Assembly (NCBI GenBank): GCA_945860375.1
Contig: CAMAQR010000028.1
Span: 1-50,791, forward strand
Length of the DNA stretch: 50,791 nucleotides
Reading direction: 5' to 3'
Source: Pseudorhodobacter antarcticus
GTDB taxonomy: Bacteria > Pseudomonadota > Alphaproteobacteria > Rhodobacterales > Rhodobacteraceae
The stretch's first letter is position 1; every line of letters begins with the position of its first letter. The position numbers were made by a program, and so were the translations under genes. The notes beneath the pieces are model-generated. The model saw only the letters and a list, made by a program, of their open reading frames with translations, was not told the origin of the DNA and ran no database searches. This document shows, in pieces, positions 16,576 through 24,668 of this stretch.

Positions 16576-17789
16576 CCAAGCTTCCCTATCCCAACATCAG
16601 TATCCCGAATGACTGGGACCGCCGTGGCCTTCCGGCCTGGACCTATCATTCCCCAGCGATGTTCGCGCTGGAACGGGAAAAGCTGTTTATGACCCATTGG
16701 CAGGTGGTCGGTCACGAATGCGATGTGCCGAACGCCGGCGACTGGCTGACCCATGACATGCTGGGCGAACGCGCGGTTGTCATGCGCGGGCAGGACGGCG
16801 TGGTGCGGGCGTTCCACAACCTGTGCCGCCACCGGGGCGCGCGGGTGGTGGATGGTGCGCAAGGCAGTTGCAAGGGGTCGGTGGTCTGCCCTTTTCACGG
16901 TTGGGTCTACAATCTTGACGGCACGCTGCGCGGGGCTTCGCAGCCCAAATCCTTTGGCGCGTTGAACCGTGAAGATTACGGGTTGAAGCCGATCGAGATG
17001 CAAAGCTTTCACGGCTTCATCTTCCTGCGTTTCGGCCCCGGCCCACAGCCTGACGTTGCCACCCTGCTGGCCCCGTTTGACGCCGATTTCGCGGCTTATG
17101 ACTTGAAATCCGTGCTTCCCGTCGCGGTGCCCGACTGGTCTACCGACCTGCCTGTCAACTGGAAGTCGGTCCGCGACGTGGATAACGAAGGCTACCACGT
17201 CCCCCTTGCCCATCCGGGCCTGCAAGACCTTTACGGGCGCACCTACCGCGATCACCATCTGGAAAACGGGCTTTCGATGTCAATCGGCTGGTTTGGCGAC
17301 GTGCCGGGCAAGGGCTGGTCGGTGCGGCAGTACGTGAAAGCCTCGCCCGCTCGGCCCGATCTGCCGCAGCATTTGCAAAGCGCTTGGGCCTACTATGGGC
17401 TGTTCCCCAATCAGGTCTTTTCCATAACGCCTGAGGGTATGCAGTTTTACCATGAGATCCCGCTGTCCACAGGCATGACCCGTTTGACCGGGCGGGTTTA
17501 CCGCTGGCCGAACGAGTCCCGCGAGGTCAGGCTTGCGCGCTATCTGGCCTTCCGGATCGACCGCCAAACCTCGGCCGAGGACCAGCAGCTTTCGATCTGG
17601 TCGAACGAGTCGATGAAGTCGGACGCGTTCGAGGGCTTTCACCTTTCGGATCTGGAATATGGTCTGCGCCGCCACCACGATGGCTTGCGCGGGCTCATGC
17701 CGGTCATGTCGCTGGACGTTGCGCCACCCGAAGACCAGATGGCCGCGATCAATGCAGATTTGTCTTGCAAGACCAAGGTACAGGGATAA
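16572..17789 (+). CDS. Rieske non-haem iron oxygenase, alpha subunit 2
   Basis: A 405-residue second Rieske oxygenase, clearly different from the first. Ligands are CRHRG (Cys85, His87) and CPFHGW (Cys106, His109); the iron-site segment is NWKSVRDVDNEGYHVPLAHP with His209 and His214. It begins in an ATGA overlap with the first oxygenase. Two alpha-type subunits in tandem could form a mixed enzyme or perform sequential demethylations. Relatives include stachydrine and carnitine-type demethylases and aromatic dioxygenases. It is the last enzyme gene before the importer genes, after a 42-bp gap with a fresh GGGGAG ribosome site. Confidence 0.85.
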   Translation: MTKLPYPNISIPNDWDRRGLPAWTYHSPAMFALEREKLFMTHWQVVGHECDVPNAGDWLTHDMLGERAVVMRGQDGVVRAFHNLCRHRGARVVDGAQGSCKGSVVCPFHGWVYNLDGTLRGASQPKSFGALNREDYGLKPIEMQSFHGFIFLRFGPGPQPDVATLLAPFDADFAAYDLKSVLPVAVPDWSTDLPVNWKSVRDVDNEGYHVPLAHPGLQDLYGRTYRDHHLENGLSMSIGWFGDVPGKGWSVRQYVKASPARPDLPQHLQSAWAYYGLFPNQVFSITPEGMQFYHEIPLSTGMTRLTGRVYRWPNESREVRLARYLAFRIDRQTSAEDQQLSIWSNESMKSDAFEGFHLSDLEYGLRRHHDGLRGLMPVMSLDVAPPEDQMAAINADLSCKTKVQG

Positions 17790-17831
17790 CCTGACTTTCA
17801 AATCAATGAAGAAACTTCTGGGGAGACTGCC

Positions 17832-18935
17832 ATGCTAGTAAACCGTCGTTTGGCCCTTTTGGGGGCAACCGCAGCCCTTTCGGCACCATGGGTGCGCCCG
17901 TCTTGGGCACAGTCGGGCGTGGTGAACGTCTACAACTGGGCAGACTACATCGGAGAGACCACGATTGCCGATTTCACCGCCGAGACCGGCATCGAAGTCG
18001 TCTACGATCTCTACGCCAGCTCTGAAGAAATGCAGGCCAAATTGCTGGCAGGATCAACCGGCTATGATGTGGTGTTGCATGCAGGTATGGGGCTGCCGCG
18101 TTCCATTCAGGCGGGCGTTCTGCAAAAGCTGGACCGCACCAAGCTGACGGGTTGGGGCAATCTGGACACCGATATCCTGAAGACGTTCTCGCTTTATGAT
18201 CCGAACTACGATTATGGCGTGCCTTACATGTGGGGATCAGTCGGCGTGACCTACAACATCGACATGGTCAAGGAACGCATCCCGAACGCTGACATGGAAT
18301 CGCTCGAGCTGTTGCTCAAGCCTGAGAATGCCGCACTTCTTGCCGATTGCGGAATCTCGCTTTTGGACAGCCCGAATGACATCGGCTTCATGATCCTGAG
18401 CTATATCGGGATAGATCCGAACACGGCAGGGCCGGCGGAATGGGCTAAGATGGTCGAAGCCGTAAAGCCGGTGCGCGAGTACATTGCGACCTTCGACAAT
18501 GCGAACTATCTGACCGCCATCCCGAATGGCGAACTTTGCGCCGTCAACAATTGGTCAGGCGACTATGGTGTGGCCAAGGCGCGGGCGGCCGAGGCCGGGA
18601 TCGAGATTAACCTTGGGTACTTTGTGCCAAAGACCGGCGCGCCCGCATGGTTTGACCTTTGGACCATGCCCGCCGATGCGCAAAACGTCGACAACGGCCA
18701 TCGCTTCATCGACTACCTTCTGCGCCCCGAGGTGATCGCCGCCTGCACGAACCTTACCGGATACGGCAATGCCAATCTGGCCTCGAAACCTTTTGTCGAT
18801 CCCGCAATTCTGGCCGATCCGGCGGTCTATCCCGATGCCACGGCGATTGCGCGGCTTTACACGCCCCTGCCGCAAACCCCTCAACAGGAGACGGACATGA
18901 ACCGGGCATGGTCCGAAATCAAGACGGGGGGCTAA
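17832..18935 (+). CDS. Polyamine-type ABC transporter binding protein (PotD/PotF-like)
   Basis: A 367-residue periplasmic protein. The N-terminus VNRRLALLGATAALSAPWV ending SWAQ is a signal peptide; the twin arginine followed by hydrophobics could allow Tat export. The mature part opens VVNVYNWADYIGETT, the hallmark of spermidine/putrescine binding proteins, with YDLYASSEEMQAKLLAG and YMWGSVGVTYN matching that family. It delivers ligand to the PotGHI-like components that follow. Within this operon, with Rieske and folate enzymes, a quaternary or methylated amine is a better guess than putrescine itself. Start ATG 17832 has GGGGAG nearby. Confidence 0.86.
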   Translation: MLVNRRLALLGATAALSAPWVRPSWAQSGVVNVYNWADYIGETTIADFTAETGIEVVYDLYASSEEMQAKLLAGSTGYDVVLHAGMGLPRSIQAGVLQKLDRTKLTGWGNLDTDILKTFSLYDPNYDYGVPYMWGSVGVTYNIDMVKERIPNADMESLELLLKPENAALLADCGISLLDSPNDIGFMILSYIGIDPNTAGPAEWAKMVEAVKPVREYIATFDNANYLTAIPNGELCAVNNWSGDYGVAKARAAEAGIEINLGYFVPKTGAPAWFDLWTMPADAQNVDNGHRFIDYLLRPEVIAACTNLTGYGNANLASKPFVDPAILADPAVYPDATAIARLYTPLPQTPQQETDMNRAWSEIKTGG

Positions 18936-18938
18936 GGC

Positions 18939-20045
18939 GTGTCGGCAGAGGCCGCTGTCCCGTTCTTGCAGATAGACGGGGTGTCGAAAAGCTTTGGCAC
19001 GTTCGAGGCGGTCAGGGATGTGTCCCTGACCGTGGCCAAGGGCGAGATATTTGCGCTCCTTGGCGGCTCTGGCTGTGGCAAGACCACATTGCTGCGCATG
19101 CTGGCCGGATTCGAGGAACCAACTTCGGGGCGCATCTATCTTGATGGTCGTGACATGGCTGGCGTGCCTGCGTGGGAGCGTCCGGTGCACATGATGTTCC
19201 AGTCCTATGCGCTGTTTCCGCATATGACCGTGGCGGCAAATGTGGGTTACGGGCTCAAGCATGATAAATCCCTGTCCAAAGCCGACCGGGCCGCGCGGGT
19301 GGCCGAGATGCTGGATCTGGTGCAGTTGACGGAGTTCGGTCACCGCAAGCCGCATCAGATTTCGGGTGGCCAGAAACAGCGCGTCGCCTTGGCACGGGCC
19401 CTTGCGCGGCAGCCGAAACTGCTGCTGCTGGATGAGCCGCTGGCCGCCCTCGACAAGAAGCTGCGCGAGCAGACCCAGTTCGAACTGATGTCGATTCAAG
19501 CGCGGACCGGCGTCACCTTCATCGTCGTGACCCACGATCAGGAAGAGGCGATGACCCTGTCCGACCGGATTGCCGTGATGGACAGGGGTCAGGTCAAGCA
19601 AATCGGGAATCCCACCGAAATTTATGAATTCCCCGCCAGCAAGTTCGTGGCCGGGTTCATCGGGTCGGTCAACAGCTTTGCGGCGACGGTTCTGGCGCGG
19701 GAAAACGGCGCCCTGCGTCTTGGCGTGCCTGGCCTTGGCGGCGAGGTCATCGCGCGCGATGTTGCGGCCGCGACACCCGGACGACAGGTGACGCTGGCGA
19801 TCCGGCCCGAGAAAATGGCGCTGTCGCGCGAGCGGCCCGACGCCACAAACGCCTTTCACGGCCATGTCAAGGACTTGGCCTATTTCGGCAAGGACAGCCT
19901 GTACCGGGTCGCATTGCCGGGGGGGCTGGTGCAGGCGCATGCCGTCAACACCCGGCGTGGCGACGAGGGCGCACGGGTTGTCGATTGGGATGACGCGGTC
20001 TGGGTGGCGTTTGATCCGGCCTCAGCCATCGTGCTGGTGGATTGA
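18939..20045 (+). CDS. Polyamine-type ABC transporter ATP-binding protein (PotA/PotG-like)
   Basis: A 368-residue ATPase starting at GTG 18939, three bases after the binding-protein stop. Walker A is GGSGCGKTT (about 43-51), the signature is [15 protein letters not shown], and Walker B is [12 protein letters not shown] followed by the H-loop VVTHDQEEAMTL. The C-terminal region (about 280 onward) is a TOBE domain with AIRPEKMAL, characteristic of Pot/CUT1-type importers. It pairs with the two permeases that follow. The spacing implies coupled translation throughout. Confidence 0.9.
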   Translation: MSAEAAVPFLQIDGVSKSFGTFEAVRDVSLTVAKGEIFALLGGSGCGKTTLLRMLAGFEEPTSGRIYLDGRDMAGVPAWERPVHMMFQSYALFPHMTVAANVGYGLKHDKSLSKADRAARVAEMLDLVQLTEFGHRKPHQISGGQKQRVALARALARQPKLLLLDEPLAALDKKLREQTQFELMSIQARTGVTFIVVTHDQEEAMTLSDRIAVMDRGQVKQIGNPTEIYEFPASKFVAGFIGSVNSFAATVLARENGALRLGVPGLGGEVIARDVAAATPGRQVTLAIRPEKMALSRERPDATNAFHGHVKDLAYFGKDSLYRVALPGGLVQAHAVNTRRGDEGARVVDWDDAVWVAFDPASAIVLVD

Positions 20046-20048
20046 GCG

Positions 20049-20963
20049 ATGGCCCGGGCCCGATTTCAACGCTGGTTTGACGCCAAGGGCTGGGTGGGTC
20101 TCTTGATCGGCACGCCTTATGTCTGGCTGCTGTTGTTGTTTCTTTTGCCGTTTCTGATCGTTGTGGCGATGAGTGTGGCCACCAACACCCCTACAGCCCC
20201 GCCGTTTTCCTTTGGCGGGGAACACCCTTGGATCAACCTCGAACCCTATTCCCGCGTGGTGTCGGACGGGCTTTACCTGCGCGCTTTCCTGACTTCTGTG
20301 GTGAACGCCTTTGTGGCAATGATCTTCTGCCTGCTGATCGGCTATCCGATGGCGCTTGGCCTGACCCGCGTTTCCAAAAGCTGGCGCAACATCCTGCTGA
20401 TGCTGGTGATCCTGCCGTTCTGGACTTCGTTTCTGCTGCGGGTCTATGCTTGGATGGGCCTGATGGGCAAGAATTCGTGGTTCAACGGCTTGCTGACCGA
20501 CGCTTGGAACTTTCTGGTGCCGCTGTCTTGGGCCGTCAGTTCGGTGCCGATGATGTACACGAACTTTGCGGTCATTCTGGTGATGGTCTACACCTATCTG
20601 CCCTTCATGATCCTGCCGCTCTATGCCAGTCTGGAACGGTTGGACCCCACGCTGGACGAGGCGGCGATGGATCTGGGCAGCCGTCCCTTTCAGGTGTTCT
20701 GGGACGTGACACTGCCGCAATCCATTCCGGGCATCGTGGCGGGCGGAATGCTGGTGTTCATTCCCGCAGCCGGAGAGTTGGTGATCCCGTCGCTGGTCGG
20801 CAACGCTTCGCAACCGATGATCGGCAAGATCATCCAGGATGAATTCGGTCAGGCGCGTGATTGGCCGATGGCCTCGGCGGTGGCGGTGGCCCTGCTGATC
20901 CTGATGGTGGTTCCGACAATGATCTACAGCCGGTCGCAAGCCAAGGCGGAGCAGGCCCGATGA
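20049..20963 (+). CDS. Polyamine-type ABC transporter permease (PotB/PotH-like)
   Basis: A 304-residue inner-membrane permease with six predicted helices and the cytoplasmic coupling loop EAAMDLGSRPFQVFWDVTLP, the conserved EAA motif contacting the ATPase. The first helix is LLIGTPYVWLLLLFLLPFLI. It starts three bases after the ATPase stop and overlaps the next permease by ATGA. PotH-type proteins are about 300 residues, so this is full-length. It forms the translocation pore with the next gene's product. Confidence 0.9.
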   Translation: MARARFQRWFDAKGWVGLLIGTPYVWLLLLFLLPFLIVVAMSVATNTPTAPPFSFGGEHPWINLEPYSRVVSDGLYLRAFLTSVVNAFVAMIFCLLIGYPMALGLTRVSKSWRNILLMLVILPFWTSFLLRVYAWMGLMGKNSWFNGLLTDAWNFLVPLSWAVSSVPMMYTNFAVILVMVYTYLPFMILPLYASLERLDPTLDEAAMDLGSRPFQVFWDVTLPQSIPGIVAGGMLVFIPAAGELVIPSLVGNASQPMIGKIIQDEFGQARDWPMASAVAVALLILMVVPTMIYSRSQAKAEQAR

Positions 20964-21799
20964 AGCGCCCACCAACCTTCCTGATCAGCGTCATGTGCTT
21001 TGGCTTTGCGTTCTTCTACATCCCGATCCTGTCGATGATGGTCTACAGCTTCAACGCCTCCCGGCTTGCGACCGTATGGGGCGGGTTTTCGACCAAATGG
21101 TATGTCTCCTTGCTCCGCAACGAAGCGGTGATCGACGCCTTGATCCTGTCGTTGAAGATTGCGCTGGTATCAGCAAGCGTTGCCACGATCCTTGGCACCA
21201 TGGCCGGGATCACCCTTGCGCGGTACACCAAATTCCGGGGCCGGACCTTGTTTTCCGGGCTGGTGATTGCGCCCTTGGTGATGCCCGAGGTCATCACCGG
21301 CATTTCGCTGCTGATGTTCTTCATCCTGATGGCCGACTGGGTTGGTTGGCCCGGGCAGCGCGGCTTTACCACCATCACGCTGGCCCATATCACCTTTTCC
21401 ATGGTGTTCGTGACCACCATTGTGCAGGCCCGCATGTCGCAATCCGATCGCGCGATCGAAGAGGCGGCAATGGATCTGGGCAGCCGCCCCTGGCAGGTGA
21501 TGTTCGACATCACCTTGCCGGTGATCTCGCCCGCGATCCTGTCGGGCTGGCTTCTGGCTTTTACCATCAGCCTTGATGACGTGGTCATCAGTTCGTTCGT
21601 CACCGGGCCGGGTTCAACCACGCTGCCCTTGCTGATCTGGTCCAAGGTCAGGCTGGGCGTCACGCCCGACATCAACGCGCTGGCCACTTTGATGGTGTTG
21701 GCGGTCGGAATTGGCGTGGTGGCAGCCGGTATCATCATGAACCGGGCCGAACGCCGCCGCGCTTTGGAGGAACGCTTGGCGTATCGCAACAATGACTGA
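20960..21799 (+). CDS. Polyamine-type ABC transporter permease (PotC/PotI-like)
   Basis: A 279-residue partner permease with about six helices. The start MKRPPTFLISVMCFGFAFFY is in an ATGA overlap with the previous stop; a longer in-frame reading is non-homologous and was rejected. The coupling loop is EEAAMDLGSRPWQVMFDITL. PotI-like features include FYIPILSMMVYSFNASR near the N-terminus and ISLDDVVISSFVTGPGS. It overlaps the next gene by eight bases, so the cupin enzyme is co-translated with the importer. Confidence 0.9.
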   Translation: MKRPPTFLISVMCFGFAFFYIPILSMMVYSFNASRLATVWGGFSTKWYVSLLRNEAVIDALILSLKIALVSASVATILGTMAGITLARYTKFRGRTLFSGLVIAPLVMPEVITGISLLMFFILMADWVGWPGQRGFTTITLAHITFSMVFVTTIVQARMSQSDRAIEEAAMDLGSRPWQVMFDITLPVISPAILSGWLLAFTISLDDVVISSFVTGPGSTTLPLLIWSKVRLGVTPDINALATLMVLAVGIGVVAAGIIMNRAERRRALEERLAYRNND

Positions 21800-22643
21800 C
21801 CCGAACCGCCATCTGGAGGCAGCCCTCGGCCTGCCCGGTTCCGGGCGGGTGCGCTACGGCGCAGCAATGGAGCTTTGGCGGCAGGGCCTCATTTCAGCCG
21901 AAGTGCTGGAGGTTTACCGCATCGCCTCGGCTCATGACGGGATCGACCCGCGCGTCTTGTTGCGGCAAGAAGGGTTGCCCGAACCCGCGCAATCGGCGCC
22001 GCAAAGCCCGCTGCGCGCGCTTTACACTGCCGCACGCAGCTATCTTCTGGCGCTGGATCACGCGGGCGCTGCCGAAGTGCGGGCCGGACTGCCTGAGGAT
22101 CCGGGTGCGGAACATGCGGTGCACTCGCATGGCAATGCCGTGGTTGACGCGTGGCTGCCTGACGCCCTGGAAGCGCTGGCGCAGACGCAGTCCCCCCTTG
22201 CGGCGGCCATAGGTGCTGCTGCAACCGTGCTCGACTGGATCACTTATGACCTCTATCCGCCGGACAGGATCGGGCCGTTCTTTGCCAGAGGTCATGCCTT
22301 TGCCTCGATCCTCGGCGAGGCATCGCCCTTTGCGGCCTCGGATTTCGAGCTTGGCCTGTTCTTGATTGCGCCCGGGGTTCTGTACCGCGACCACCACCAT
22401 CCGGCACCCGAGCTTTACGCGCCCTTGACCGGACCGCATGGTTGGCGTTTTGGCCCCGGAAAACCGTTGATGTCCAAGCCTGCGCATGATCCGGTCTGGA
22501 ACCCGGCCCATCAGCCGCATCTGACCCGCGTGGGGTCCGTGCCGTTTCTGTGCCTGTTCGTCTGGACGCGCGACGTGAACCAGCCCGCAGTGGTGATCGA
22601 CGCCGATGACTGGGCCATGCTGGAGCAACCCCCGCATGACTGA
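21792..22643 (+). CDS. DMSP-lyase-family cupin (DddL/DddQ-like)
   Basis: A 283-residue protein whose C-terminal half is a cupin of the dimethylsulfoniopropionate lyase family. The metal-site run is YRDHHHPAPELY (Tyr198, His201-203, Glu207, Tyr209), and a later NPAHQPHLTR supplies the fourth His. The following LTGPHGWRFGPG and VPFLCLFVWTR also fit. DddL/DddQ/DddW enzymes use this site to remove a proton and cleave DMSP to acrylate and dimethylsulfide. Here it lies between an amine importer and an amidohydrolase rather than with acrylate genes, so a lyase acting on a DMSP-like quaternary amine is plausible. The N-terminal 90 residues are helical and less conserved. Function on DMSP is not shown. 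Confidence 0.72.
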   Translation: MTDPNRHLEAALGLPGSGRVRYGAAMELWRQGLISAEVLEVYRIASAHDGIDPRVLLRQEGLPEPAQSAPQSPLRALYTAARSYLLALDHAGAAEVRAGLPEDPGAEHAVHSHGNAVVDAWLPDALEALAQTQSPLAAAIGAAATVLDWITYDLYPPDRIGPFFARGHAFASILGEASPFAASDFELGLFLIAPGVLYRDHHHPAPELYAPLTGPHGWRFGPGKPLMSKPAHDPVWNPAHQPHLTRVGSVPFLCLFVWTRDVNQPAVVIDADDWAMLEQPPHD

Positions 22644-24240
22644 AACCCTGATCCACAACGCCCGCATCCGAACGATGGACCCCACCGCGCCCGATGCCAC
22701 ATGGGTGTTGTTGCGCAAGGGCAAGGTCGCAGCAATCGGGCAAGGCACCCCGCCCGAGGCACCGCACAAGATCGACGCCGGCGGGCGGCTGGTGCTGCCC
22801 GGCTTTCAGGACGCCCATATTCACCTGCTGTCCGGCGGCATCGATATGGCCACCGCGGCCTATCTTTACGATGTGAGCAGCGAGTCAGAGCTGATTTCGA
22901 CGCTGCGCGCCCAAGCAGCGGCAAAGCCGCAGATGCCGATTGTTCTGGGCTCCGGCTGGCAGGCCGGGGTGTTTGGCGACGACAGTCTGACGGCGGCGGT
23001 CATCGACCGCGCGGTCAGCGACCGGCCGGTGATGATCTATGACAGCTCGTTTCACAACGCCTGCCTGAACACTTTGGCGCTGCAGATGGCGGGGGTGCAA
23101 GAGATGCCTGACCCGCCCAATGGCCATATCGTCCGCGATGCCGCAGGGCGGGCCACGGGGATGCTGCATGAAGAGGTGATCCCGGTCGTCGCGGCGCGCT
23201 TGCCAGATCTGACCGACGAAGATCGGATGGCAGGTCTGCGGGCAGCACAGGCCCATGCCAACCAGCACGGCATCACCGGGGTTCTGGATGCCCGCATTTC
23301 TGCCATGGAGGAACGGATCTACGCCCGTGGCGTGGCCGAGGGTGCCTTGACCCTGCGGGTTGCGGGCACGGCATTGGTGACCGAAGCCGACACGCCGCAA
23401 ACCGCCGTGGCGCGGCTTTGTGCCCTGCGCGCCGCCCATCCCGGCCCCGACTTCCATGTGCATTCGGCCAAGTTCTTCATGGACGGGGTCTATGAAAACC
23501 GCACCGCCGCCAATTTGCAGCCTTATGCCGATGCGCAAGGCGGCAATGCGCCGTGCATGTTCGGGGCAGAGCAGACAAACGCGCTGATGACGGCGCTGGA
23601 TGCCGCGCGCTTTGCCATCCATGTGCATGTGATCGGCGACGCCGCCGCCCGCCGCGCGATGGACGGGCTGGAGGCGGCGCGTGCGGCCAATGGCCCCTGG
23701 CCCGCGCAGCACCAGCTTGCCCATCTGCAACTGGTGGATCAGGCCGACTTCGCCCGCCTGCAGGGCCTTGCCACGGCCAATGTCCAACCCCTTTGGGCGC
23801 GCATCGAGCCCCCCTATTCCGACCCCTCGCTTTCCATGATCGGGCAGGACCGCTGGCCAGATGTCTATGCGTTCCGTCGCATGCTGGAGGCTGGCGCCGA
23901 TTGGTGTCTGTCATCGGATTGGCCGGTCTCGACGCTGAACCCGTTCGAGATCATCGAAACCGCGATCACCCGGCAGAAACGCTTGGACGATGAACCGCAA
24001 GCGCCGTTCTTTGCCGATCAGGCCCTGACGATTGCCGAATGCGTTCAGGGCTATACGGTTAACGCCGCAAGGGCCTGCTGGCGTGATCATGACACCGGCA
24101 TGCTTCGCGTCGGTTTTTCTGCCGACCTGATCCTGCTTGATCGCGATATTTTTGCCTGCCCGCCCACCGAACTCTCGCAAACCCGCGTGCTTTTGACTCT
24201 GTTCAAGGGAACAGAGGTCTGGCGCACTGCTGACTGGTGA
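22636..24240 (+). CDS. YtcJ-like amidohydrolase (metal-dependent hydrolase)
   Basis: A 534-residue member of the amidohydrolase superfamily, subgroup amidohydrolase_3/YtcJ. The N-terminal small domain is followed by LPGFQDAHIHLLSGG, with His-x-His metal ligands, then HVHVIGD and AHLQLVDQADF for further ligands. SSDWPVSTLNP carries the conserved Asp. The C-terminal AARACWRDHDTGMLRVG and ADLILLDRDIF close the small sandwich domain. It overlaps the cupin gene by eight bases (ATG 22636). Family members hydrolyse amides, imides and cyclic amidines; a ring-opening or deacylation step in the same pathway is likely. Confidence 0.82.
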   Translation: MTETLIHNARIRTMDPTAPDATWVLLRKGKVAAIGQGTPPEAPHKIDAGGRLVLPGFQDAHIHLLSGGIDMATAAYLYDVSSESELISTLRAQAAAKPQMPIVLGSGWQAGVFGDDSLTAAVIDRAVSDRPVMIYDSSFHNACLNTLALQMAGVQEMPDPPNGHIVRDAAGRATGMLHEEVIPVVAARLPDLTDEDRMAGLRAAQAHANQHGITGVLDARISAMEERIYARGVAEGALTLRVAGTALVTEADTPQTAVARLCALRAAHPGPDFHVHSAKFFMDGVYENRTAANLQPYADAQGGNAPCMFGAEQTNALMTALDAARFAIHVHVIGDAAARRAMDGLEAARAANGPWPAQHQLAHLQLVDQADFARLQGLATANVQPLWARIEPPYSDPSLSMIGQDRWPDVYAFRRMLEAGADWCLSSDWPVSTLNPFEIIETAITRQKRLDDEPQAPFFADQALTIAECVQGYTVNAARACWRDHDTGMLRVGFSADLILLDRDIFACPPTELSQTRVLLTLFKGTEVWRTADW

Positions 24241-24244
24241 TCGC

Positions 24245-24652
24245 ATGCTGCTTTATACCACCATCGGCACCAATGACATCGCCCGCGCCACCGCCTTCTG
24301 GGGCCCGATCATGGAACGCCTCGGCCATGCTGCCTTGCCGGATATGAGCGCAGGCTGGGCCGGCTGGGGCAAAGATTATGACGACGGCTTCGGCTTTTAC
24401 CTGTGCCCGCCCTTTGACGGGCAAACAGCCCATGCGGGCAATGGCCTGACGCTGGCCTTTGCCGCCCACAGCGCCGCGCGGGTGCGCGACCTGCATGCGC
24501 TAGCCCTTGCGAACGGTGGCACTGACGAAGGCGCGCCGGGTATGCGCGGCTATTATGAACCCGATTTCTATGTGGCCTACGTACGTGACCCGGACGGGCA
24601 CAAACTGGCCTTCGTGCATCACCATTACGATCCGGCAACCGACCATCCCTGA
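24245..24652 (+). CDS. VOC-superfamily (glyoxalase-like) protein
   Basis: A 135-residue single-domain protein of the vicinal-oxygen-chelate fold. It opens MLLYTTIGTNDIARATAFWG, the usual first strand and helix, and ends YVAYVRDPDGHKLAFVHH, the final strand with the acidic/His metal ligand position. Relatives are lactoylglutathione lyase-like enzymes, dioxygenases and resistance proteins; the subgroup is not decidable. It starts four bases after the amidohydrolase stop. It may detoxify an aldehyde from demethylation or act on a ring-opened intermediate; that is speculation. Confidence 0.75.
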   Translation: MLLYTTIGTNDIARATAFWGPIMERLGHAALPDMSAGWAGWGKDYDDGFGFYLCPPFDGQTAHAGNGLTLAFAAHSAARVRDLHALALANGGTDEGAPGMRGYYEPDFYVAYVRDPDGHKLAFVHHHYDPATDHP

Positions 24653-24668
24653 CGAAAGGCGGCACCGC

